Source: Periplaneta americana
Lineage: Eukaryota; Arthropoda; Insecta; Blattodea; Blattidae
Length of the DNA stretch: 64,000 nucleotides
Direction of reading: 5' to 3'
NCBI RefSeq assembly: GCF_040183065.1
Contig: NC_091122.1
Span: 77,794,955-77,858,954 of the forward strand
Program-made: the position numbers and the translations under genes
Notes under the pieces: model-generated
The model's input: only the letters and a program-made list of their open reading frames with translations
Told to the model about the DNA's origin: nothing
The model's database searches: none
Shown: positions 32,524 through 40,914 of the stretch, piece after piece
Numbering within the stretch: position 1 is the stretch's first letter
Layout of the letters: each line of letters opens with the position of its first letter

Positions 32524-33023
32524 GTTATAGTTAGTGCATATAATCTCACTCTAGTGTTTTATGCTTGGGCTAGTAATAAATTAATATTAATTAAAAATAC
32601 TTCAATACATCAAGAGGGGAAAAGGGGGATATCATTTGTTTATAAAATAATTTTGCGTTAATCACAATATACAGGGTGATTCAAAACTTATGTTGCAGAA
32701 GAATATGGTAAAAGAGGATACTGAAACAAATATCTTTCATTAATCAGTGTGTCCTATCTCGCCCGGTATGACACTGCACTTGTTTTAGTGTTATGACTGT
32801 TTGTTACATTGTGATTGTTTGTTGTTATGCTCATTGATTCGACATTGTCTATTATTTTAGGTACATTTATTGAAAGCTCAGTCATCAGAGAGTCAACATT
32901 AAAAAATGGAGCATTAGGGCCAGAGAAAACTAGCCGACATGGATTTGGTTTTTGCAATAAAGCCCAGTGATACCCCAGTTTGCAACTTGTGTTGTTCACT
33001 GTTGAACCAACTTTCACACTGGG

Positions 33024-33760
33024 ATGGTATTTTTAACAAACAAGCAGCATATTTGGGAGCAGCTAAATCCACATTTCATTGCAGTCAGTTCTCATCAGGT
33101 GCGATTTAGTGTCAAAGTGTGGTGTGGCATTACTAATGACATACCATCGTTTCCCATAACTATGGTCCTGGAATACAGATATGGTCCACAATACAACCAT
33201 TCAAAAAACATTGTAGAAGTAACAGACTGTTCGTAGGTAGCTACAGTGATTTCACTTCAAACTACAATACAGCAAAAATATAGATAAACAAGGTACTACG
33301 TTATGGAGTACAAAATTTGAATGGTTGTATCATGGACCATAGTTGTGTTCCAGGACCATAGTTATGGGAAATGATGGTACTACTCAATCCAAATATCATA
33401 CCAAATCATTTAAGGGGAGAAAATTACAGGAACTTTTTGTAAAACATCCTTCCCTTGTGGCATGGCAATAGCTAATGGCAACATTTGGTGACGGATTGGT
33501 TATCAAGGTCCAGTCCCATGACCAGCAACATCACCAATCTTAATTCACTTGACTTCTGGTGGAGACATCTGAAGACCTTAGTGTATGCCACACTTGTAGA
33601 TCATGTCGATGATGATCTTCCACAGATTGTCGACACCTATAACATCATACATACTACACCTGGCATATTTGAACAAGTGCGGCAGTCAATGCTTCCGAAG
33701 ATGCCAGTATTGTTTACAAGAAAGCTCTTGTGTAATGCATAAGTTGTCGAGTGTCATTGT
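33024..33760 (+). pseudogene. Mariner-like transposase relic
   Basis: HIWEQLNPHFIAVSSHQVRFSVKVWCGITNDI (33050-33143) is the region before the second catalytic Asp; it is followed by the 234-bp MITE, then ELFVKHPSLVAWQ, and after frame breaks SNITNLNSLDFWWRHLKTLVYATLVDHVDDDLPQIVDTYNIIHTTPGIFEQVRQSM (33520-33700). The middle part with the HDGAPAHF motif is missing or deleted, and SPDLN reads ITNLN. Dead. Confidence 0.75.
33144..33377. mobile_element. 234-bp TA-flanked MITE inside the mariner
   Basis: Inverted repeats of about 60 bases starting ccatcgtttcccataactat and (right, opposite strand) ccatcatttcccataactat, between TA at 33142-33143 and 33378-33379. Confidence 0.85.
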
Positions 33761-34087
33761 CTGTCGTTTTTCATTCAAAGTTTAGTCATCAATGAGTCAA
33801 GCCACTGACCCTTGAATGAATGATTGCCTACCAGCCACAACAATGAAATAAGTATAGCTCTGTACCTGTGCAAGATAGGACACACATTGCTTAATATAAA
33901 TGTTTATTTTAGTACTCTCTATCTACTGTATTCTTCTGTAACGTAAGTTTTGTATCATCCTGTATACACATTTCTTGTTTCACCTTTGACTTAAACGACA
34001 TGCGATCACAAAGGTTCAAAACTTGAGTTCATGCAAGATAAAACGTTAAATAAAAATGATTAGTTGCTTTTCACTGCAAACCCAGCA

Positions 34088-34400
34088 TTTTCCAGTCTTT
34101 CCTATTTTCTGCCTTCCTTTTAGTCTCCGCATATGATCCATATATCTTAATGTCGTCTATTATTTGATATCTTCTTCTACCCCGAACTTTTCTCCCATTC
34201 ACCATTCCTTCCAGTGCATCCTTCAGTAGACCAGTGACTGAGCCAATTCCTTTTTTTCTTCCTGGTCAGTTTCAGCATCATTCTTTCTTCACCCATTCTT
34301 TCCAACATGTAGCTTCGTTTCTTATTCTGTGTGTCCATATCACACGCTCCATTCATGATATCTATTAAGCTAAAAATATTATTTAAATTGAGAAAGACAT
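34088..34400 (-). pseudogene. 3' end of another LINE
   Basis: Minus strand MLERMGEERMMLKLTRKKKRNWLSHWSTEGC...GRRRYQIIDDIKIYGSYAETKRKAENRKDWKMLG, the C-terminal tail of an RTE-like RT family. Severely 5'-truncated. Confidence 0.65.
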
Positions 34401-34730
34401 AATTGAACTTACTTTCATCTCTATATAAAAAAGGGCGATACTTATGGCTAAATTCACTTTCCTGAATTTTGATTACCACTTTTCACAGACAGTAACTTCA
34501 GACTAGTGTTGGATAGTACAGTAACGAACTGACTCTTTTGAAAAACTACTTAATTTGAGCATTTAGCAAACTACTGGTTGGCGCACAAACAGTAACTCAT
34601 CTCTCATATGAATGAATATGATATTTGACTGCTTGAAATGTCATTATATTGTATTGTGTAAACAGCAACATTGGATAGTTTTATGCAATGATCGATAGTT
34701 GACAGTTTTCCATCAAGAGTTCATTTCATT

Positions 34731-34935
34731 ATGTCACTCAAATCATACGTTTCTCTTCACATTATGCAAGATAACTTACGCGATAAAAAAAAAGTGCAAA
34801 TTGTAGAAGCATATGTGAGAACTGGTTCATTTAACGAGACCCGCGAAATTTTCAGAGACAAGTTTCCTGATAGAGGCAACCCAACAAAGAGGTACAAACT
34901 TTGGTTAATAAGTGGTGCACTACAGTAGATTTCAA
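34731..34935 (+). pseudogene. Helix-turn-helix N-terminus of a mariner-like transposase
   Basis: QDNLRDKKKVQIVEAYVRTGSFNETREIFRDKFPDRGNPTKRYKLWLI matches the first DNA-binding helix-turn-helix found at the start of this group (also annotated DUF4817). Nothing of the catalytic part follows. Confidence 0.6.
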
Positions 34936-34959
34936 AATAATTAGGCCTAAGCTTACCTA

Positions 34960-35300
34960 ATTAATTTGGTTTTAGATGAAGTTCATCAGCCTCTTCTTTT
35001 GTTCAGCAGATTGATTGATGACATGCTCATTGAAGTCAGAAATGGAAGTAGGGCCTTATCAATAGAACACATGACTAATGCACTAAGCCTTTCTTCCTTA
35101 ATTGTAGTTCTAGTGAAGGTTTTAATTCTCTTGAGAGTTGAAAAATACTTCTCGCACTCTGATATGGTCATAGGAATCATGTATATAATTCGTAAGAGTT
35201 TCACTGATTCCAGTAGAAGGGGTTCTAAATTGTTCTCATAAATAAATGCAAGCAAGAAGTGTGAAAGCACCTGATTCATTTTCAAAATCATTTCTGCCAT
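34960..35300 (-). pseudogene. hAT transposase C-terminal dimerisation domain
   Basis: Minus strand: LLRIIYMIPMTISECEKYFSTLKRIKTFTRTTIKEERLSALVMCSID..., the hATC motif (xECExxFSxLKRIKTxxRxxxxxERLxxLxLxxI) that dimerises hAT transposases. Upstream catalytic part absent. A relative, not identical, of the hAT at 56494-57340. Confidence 0.78.
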
Positions 35301-35399
35301 AGATAGCAGTCAATTTCCTGTCTCAGTTCTACTGCATTTAAGATGAATAATTGAATGGCCAATTTAAATTTGGTTTCCGGAAATAATAATAACAATTTA

Positions 35400-36370
35400 T
35401 GTCTAGGAAACAAACTAACTCCATGAAGGCTGTAGCCTATAAAAAGTAGGCCTATTTCAAAGACTAACAATAAACCAATAAATGGTTCACTAGTAATGGA
35501 CTTAAACTAAATACGGATAAAACACTACAATTCTGTTTCAAACTCAGAACCTAATAGCAATAAAATATTAAAATTGTATTTCGACAGTGGCATCCAAAAT
35601 TCTGCAAAATTCTCTTGTAGGTCGTATTGTTGTTAGTATTTTGACTGGAAGGACATGAAAGAACATAATTATACACTAATAATAATAATGTATGGCGCCC
35701 AAACAGACCAGCCGGCTGCTAGCCTCATGTTCATATTCCGATAATTATACACTACTGTAACAAAAAAAACTGAAAGAGTGTTTGATCTTGTTTTACTCAA
35801 GTTACAAGCTTGGAGTTAAGATTGTTTACTACAGTTAGAGCCTACTTTCTTCTATATCTTATGGTATATTATATAAGTTTTGCAACGTGTAGAGACTGAG
35901 AAAACAATTTAATAAAATCATCCGAGTCATACTCGTTCATTTTATAGGCAGTCTTGCAGGTCGTATTTGAAAAAACCTAAGAATATTAAGATTTTCTTCA
36001 TTATATTTGCTGGATCTCCTGTCGTACATACATGACAATTTTGGTCATGTTATTCTTTTAAGCTTTCCTTCTAGGAATAGCTTAAGTGTTTTAAATATAG
36101 CGTACTTAAGTTCTCTATTTTAGATTAAGTTATTAGCACGTAAGTCAAATATATGACGACGAAATACTAGGTTTTTCCACTTCTGTTTAACTAATTTATG
36201 TAAACGAAATTTTGACAGCTTCACAATTCCAACCTTACTTATCGTCACGCCCACTTTGTTTTGGACACACTATGTCAATGGCCGACGGTCTTTCAATTTT
36301 CTTCAAACATGGTGGCGCAATGGCCACTCCTCTCTATGATCTCTTCCTAACTTGTTGCATACAACCAGCG
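35400..36370. repeat. Copy 1 of a 0.9-kb dispersed repeat (also 44377-45110)
   Basis: Shares long stretches with 44377-45110: aaaagtaggcctatttc, tggacttaaactaaata, ccgataattatacacta, gttttgcaac.tgtagagac, cgtcacgcccactttgtttt. The beginning encodes a LINE RT scrap (KWFTSNGLKLNTDKT). The rest is non-coding. Confidence 0.75.
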
Positions 36371-36706
36371 AGTTAGAAGAGAGATAATAGAGTGGCCAAG
36401 TTTCCTTGTACAGCGCTCTTAGCAGTGCCGCCACGAAACATGAAATTAGCGCCTTCCGTTAAGCTATGGTTTGGCTACGACGATCTTCGTCGAACGAACA
36501 TCGCCAATGATTGAAATCGCGAGCGGTCATCGTCAGAAAGTGGTTTCTTTACCGGCGAACTTCGTAGATGGATAATAAATTGTTTTATATAGTTGACCAT
36601 GTCTGATCAGCTCATAATATATGTGGATGACAATATGATAACATTATAATATAAGTTTTGCCTTGAAAAACAAGTACGGATCTTTAAAGTACTGGCAGTT
36701 AATGTC

Positions 36707-36886
36707 ATGTTTAGAAATAGATATACAGAGAGGTCTTTTAATTCACTGATATTAAGACATCTTGAAAATGAACCCACCAATTTTAAGGAATATTTCAGAC
36801 TTTCTTCCGAACAATTTCATTTTGTCTTAAGTTCAATTGAAAATGATACTGTAAAATTATCCACAAAATTTATTCATAAACAATAA
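36707..36886 (+). pseudogene. Harbinger transposase N-terminal exon
   Basis: MFRNRYTERSFNSLILRHLENEPTNFKEYFRLSSEQFHFVLSSIENDTVKLSTKFIHKQ then stop. The EYFRLSxEQFxxVLxxI pattern is the N-terminal region of HARBI1-like nucleases, before the DDE core. No core found; the Penelope insertion follows 60 bases later. Confidence 0.5.
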
Positions 36887-37053
36887 GCCCAGCTGAAAGA
36901 TAAGCATAACTTTAAGGTAAAAACCAATTATATAAACACTTTATTTTTATAAATGAATACAATATAATATTTTATTACTCAGTCAATGACAAATCAAAGT
37001 AAAATAATGACTTATTTTATAGTCATTAAGTTTATATACATGAAGTACAAAAT

Positions 37054-37089
37054 TGCGAACGTTTTCGCCTATTCAGGCATCCTCAGGCA
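37054..37089 (-). ncRNA. Hammerhead-ribozyme-like core, left arm
   Basis: Exact mirror of the right-arm motif at the symmetric position of the palindrome. Confidence 0.45.
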
Positions 37090-37627
37090 GAGTTATACAA
37101 TATCTCAATGTCATATACGTAGCTATTGGTGGTGAGTACTATTTAAAATTAATGATGTACAGGACATCTCCATTATTAAAATGTAATATTACAGGTAGTA
37201 AACTTAAATAATGTTAAAAAATGTTAAAAACCATGCAGTAATTAAACTTCATAATATGTGGAACTCTTGTTCAGTCCAATGAGTGGTGAATATATCTGAA
37301 ATATATAAAAATATACGAATAGAAATGGGAATTGTCAAATGTAAATTATAATCGGATTGGATATTTAAAAGTACTCACATCGTTTAAAATGTGACAACTG
37401 TATGGATCACTATAAACATCCTGTGTTTAATGTAAATTATCTGTAATGAAATAATAATTAATATCAATTTTAGAGGAATTTGAAAAATTAATTGGAGGGC
37501 TAAATTATGGACGTACTTACGTAGACGTGAGACAACCTGCTGCTATTAGGACTGTAACTGGTATGACGTGGGGGAGGTGTGTATTCGTGTAAACAACTGC
37601 GCGGAAGGATATTGCGTGGTGACGGGG

Positions 37628-37933
37628 TTAGAGGTTGTACAGGGGATTTCGGATTTGGGTTAAATTTTCATTAAGAATGCTGTTCTCTATTTGAATCTGT
37701 TTAGCAATGTAATATTCTTCTGCAGAATTTATCAATTTAGTTTCTATTCCTGATTTTAATATTTTTAAGGTTTTATTTGCTGGGCCTAATTCATGTCCAG
37801 TATCTATTAGATGAGATGCATATGTAGATTTCTTACGATTATGTTTGAAATCAGAAATGTGCTCATTGTATCTAATTTTGAAATTTCTTTTGGTTTGTCC
37901 TATATATTTTTCTTTACATGTAAAACATTCCAA
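37628..37933 (-). CDS. Penelope GIY-YIG endonuclease domain, left arm
   Basis: MECFTCKEKYIGQTKRNFKIRYNEHISDFKHNRKKSTYASHLIDTGHELG...LKSGIETKLINSAEEYYIAKQIQIENSILNENLTQIRNPLYNL. KYIGQTKRNFKIRYNEH is the second half of the GIY-YIG fold (YIG with catalytic Arg) and the downstream EEYYI supplies the metal-binding Glu. It nicks DNA for Penelope retrotransposition. The start Met is internal; the domain normally is the C-terminus of the RT polyprotein, after a Cys-containing linker (IYRLECFTC). Confidence 0.85.
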   Translation of the reverse strand: MECFTCKEKYIGQTKRNFKIRYNEHISDFKHNRKKSTYASHLIDTGHELGPANKTLKILKSGIETKLINSAEEYYIAKQIQIENSILNENLTQIRNPLYNL

Positions 37934-38060
37934 TCTGTAAATACCATTATTGTGGAGTTTGTTAACTTCTTGAAGTCTATTGTTTAAATTGTTATTGAGT
38001 TTATTAGTTGGTTTGTGCGCTATGGAAATATTTTCTTTTTTAAAAAAGTTAGCTAATTTG

Positions 38061-38560
38061 CTAGATACCTATATATTTATTATAAGTTAAACTGAAGTAT
38101 TTTTTGTTGGTCTTGTTTTGTTTTGTTAATGTAGATATATTACTTAGTTCTTTTTTCCTTTTATTCTTGTTTATTAGTTTTTTAATCAAATTAGTACTAT
38201 AGCCATTTTCGTTGGCTATCTGTATTATTTTATTATATTCTTTCTTGTAATTGTTTTTACTTAGTGGAAAGTGTATTAATCTATTAATCATGTAATTGAA
38301 GTTACTTAATTCATGTGCAGTAGGATGTTCTGAATTTATGGAGATACTATGGTTAGTAATTCCAGGTTTTCTGTAAATATTAAATTCTAATTTATTTTTA
38401 TATTTTTTTATCATAATGTCTAAAAAATGAATCATATTATTAACTTCAATTTCTTGTGTGAATTTTAAGTTATTATGCAAATTATTGAAAGATTCTAATA
38501 TTTGTTTATTGATTTGTTGGCTTTCGTAAATTATTAAAGTATCATGTACGTATCTATTTT
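38061..38560 (-). CDS. Penelope reverse transcriptase C-terminal part, left arm
   Basis: Mirror of 38596-39090. Minus strand begins near YVxDTLIIYESQQINKQILESFNNLHNNLKFTQEIEVNNMIHFLDIMIKKYKNKLEFNIYRKPGITNHSISINSEHPTAHELSNFNYMINRLIHFPL. It stops at 38061, before the GIY-YIG frame, so a frameshift or stop separates the two halves in both arms. Confidence 0.8.
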
Positions 38561-38595
38561 AAAAAAAAAAAACACACAATATTAAATTTTACAAT

Positions 38596-39090
38596 ATATA
38601 CGTAGATGATACTTTAATAATTTACGAAAGCCAACAAATCAATAAACAAATATTAGAATCTTTCAATAGTTTGCATAATAACTTAAAATTCACACAAGAA
38701 ATTGAAGTTAATAATATGATTCATTTTTTAGACATTATGATAAAAAAATATAAAAATAAATTAGAATTTAATATTTACAGAAAACCTGGAATTACTAACC
38801 ATAGTATCTCCATAAATTCAGAACATCCTACTGCACATGAATTAAGTAACTTCAATTACATGATTAATAGATTAATACACTTTCCACTAAGTAAAAACAA
38901 TTACAAGAAAGAATATAATAAAATAATACAGATAGCCAACGAAAATGGCTATAGTACTAATTTGATTAAAAAACTAATAAACAAGAATAAAAGGAAAAAA
39001 GAACTAAGTAATATATCTACATTAACAAAACAAAACAAGACCAACAAAAAATACTTCAGTTTAACATATAATAAATATATAGGTATCTAG
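38596..39090 (+). CDS. Penelope reverse transcriptase C-terminal part, right arm
   Basis: Starts inside the palm: FYNIYVDDTLIIYESQQINKQILESFNSLHNNLKFTQEIEVNNMIHFLDIMIKKYKNKLEFNIYRKPGITNHSISINSEHPTAHELSNFNYMINRLIHFPLSKNNYKKEYNKI. YVDD is the catalytic box, FLDI and YRKPxxTNxxI are Penelope-type thumb motifs. Upstream fingers are absent because of 5' truncation at the palindrome centre. Stops at 39088-39090, 128 bases before the GIY-YIG frame. Confidence 0.85.
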   Translation: MYVDDTLIIYESQQINKQILESFNSLHNNLKFTQEIEVNNMIHFLDIMIKKYKNKLEFNIYRKPGITNHSISINSEHPTAHELSNFNYMINRLIHFPLSKNNYKKEYNKIIQIANENGYSTNLIKKLINKNKRKKELSNISTLTKQNKTNKKYFSLTYNKYIGI

Positions 39091-39217
39091 TAAATTAGCT
39101 AACTTTTTTAAAAAAGAAAATATTTCCATAGCGCACAAACCAACTAATAAACTCAATAACAATTTAAACAATAGACTTCAAGAAGTTAACAAACTCCACA
39201 ATAATGGTATTTACAGA

Positions 39218-39523
39218 TTGGAATGTTTTACATGTAAAGAAAAATATATAGGACAAACCAAAAGAAATTTCAAAATTAGATACAATGAGCACATTTCTGA
39301 TTTCAAACATAATCGTAAGAAATCTACATATGCATCTCATCTAATAGATACTGGACATGAATTAGGCCCAGCAAATAAAACCTTAAAAATATTAAAATCA
39401 GGAATAGAAACTAAATTGATAAATTCTGCAGAAGAATATTACATTGCTAAACAGATTCAAATAGAGAACAGCATTCTTAATGAAAATTTAACCCAAATCC
39501 GAAATCCCCTGTACAACCTCTAA
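39218..39523 (+). CDS. Penelope GIY-YIG endonuclease domain, right arm
   Basis: Protein identical to the left-arm copy over 101 residues: KYIGQTKRNFKIRYNEHISDFKHN, then EEYYIAKQIQIENS. The same interpretation applies. Identity of both copies indicates either recent insertion or gene conversion between arms. Confidence 0.85.
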   Translation: MECFTCKEKYIGQTKRNFKIRYNEHISDFKHNRKKSTYASHLIDTGHELGPANKTLKILKSGIETKLINSAEEYYIAKQIQIENSILNENLTQIRNPLYNL

Positions 39524-40061
39524 CCCCGTCACCATGCAATATCCTTCCGCGTAGTTGTTTACACGAATACACACCTCCCCCACGTCATACCAGTTATAGT
39601 CCTAATAGCAGCAGGTCGTCTCACGTCTACATAAGTACGTCCATAATTTAGCCCTCCAATTAATTTTTCAAATTCCTCTAAAATTGATATTAATTATTAT
39701 TTCATTACAGATAATTTACATTAAACACAGGATGTTTATAGTGATCCATACAGTTGTCACATTTTAAACGATGTGAGTACTTTTAAATATCCAATCCGAT
39801 TATAATTTACATTTGACAATTCCCATTTCTATTCGTATATTTTTATATATTTCAGATATATTCACCACTCATTGGACTGAACAAGAGTTCCACATATTAT
39901 GAAGTTTAATTACTGCATGGTTTTTAACATTTTTTAACATTATTTAAGTTTACTACCTGTAATATTACATTTTAATAATGGAGATGTCCTGTACATCATT
40001 AATTTTAAATAGTACTCACCACCAATAGCTACGTATATGACATTGAGATATTGTATAACTC

Positions 40062-40097
40062 TGCCTGAGGATGCCTGAATAGGCGAAAACGTTCGCA
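40062..40097 (+). ncRNA. Hammerhead-ribozyme-like core, right arm of the Penelope pair
   Basis: TGC-CTGAGGA-T-GCC-TGAATA-GGC-GAAA-ACGTT-C-GCA: conserved CTGANGA and GAAA boxes, stem II GCC/GGC, a palindromic AACGTT that could form stem III only between two molecules, cleavage-site C, and stem I TGC/GCA. An unpaired T before stem II and the very short stems weaken it. Penelope elements are known to carry hammerheads, some acting as dimers. Confidence 0.45.
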
Positions 40098-40914
40098 ATT
40101 TTGTACTTCATGTATATAAACTTAATGACTATAAAATAAGTCATTATTTTACTTTGATTTGTCATTGACTGAGTAATAAAATATTATATTGTATTCATTT
40201 ATAGAAATTGACAATCTGAATATTCCATCATGCTTTCTAACTTTATTTTTACTTTTTACAATTTTTTTTTTTTTTTTTCATTTAGGAGCATTTATTTAGG
40301 GCATTATGTTACAAATAAAAGAAATAATGTGAGGAGGTTGTTGCACTTCTATCCTTTGCTCGGAATTCCACTTCATTTACTATTTCACACTCTAACTTTT
40401 GCTTCAGTAGCTAAATCTGCCGCATCGTGTATGTATCCTTCAATTATGAATCACTTTACTCAATTGTATTAACAGTTCTGGTTGTTGCAAAATATAGATT
40501 TGTTATTGTTTACGTTGGTTCTTCTTTTTGGCTCATGTCAAACAGGGATTTGTGTTTAATCAATTAATATCTCATCTTCATTAGTGGAGAAATTTCAGAA
40601 AGATTTCTGTTTTACCGCCATTATGGTAATTATGATGTATAAATCACATGTTATTAAATGATTTAATTCATGACCTACTGTTATTTTACAGTTGGTTTCT
40701 CGGCGATGATCGCCAGGTTTTTGCCTCCAAGGCAAATGCCGACGATGTTTGTCGAGCTTAGCGACGTTCGTTGACGTTCATCACCATAAAGAAACCATGT
40801 AATGGGACAGAATCCCAGCAAAGTTCACCAGCAATGATCGTCGGCGAGGATCGCCATAGTCAAACCGTAGCTTTAATTTGTCTCCTTATAACGTTCTGTA
40901 TACAGAGATTGGAG

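Larger units (their letters stand above)
32672..33962 (+). mobile_element. Mariner-like transposon, TA-flanked
   Basis: Inverted ends cagggtgattcaaaactta and caggatgatacaaaactta (opposite strand at 33962), about 34 bases, between TA dinucleotides (32670-32671, 33963-33964). Contains a transposase relic split by a MITE. Confidence 0.85.
36949..40202. mobile_element. Two Penelope-like elements in head-to-head inverted orientation (3.25-kb palindrome)
   Basis: Position x pairs with 77151 minus x across 1.6-kb arms, without any indel over the coding parts and only scattered substitutions; the unpaired centre is about 38561-38595 (A-rich). Each arm carries a truncated reverse transcriptase (from the YVDD motif on), a linker, a GIY-YIG endonuclease and a shared 3' region. 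Penelope elements often integrate as partial inverted copies. Confidence 0.9.
36462..40872. mobile_element. Harbinger-type transposon containing the Penelope palindrome
   Basis: Ends agctatggtttggcta and (right, opposite strand) agctacggtttgacta, flanked by TTA (36459-36461, 40873-40875). A Harbinger nuclease N-terminal exon lies inside. The Penelope pair (36949-40202) was inserted in it. Confidence 0.65.
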
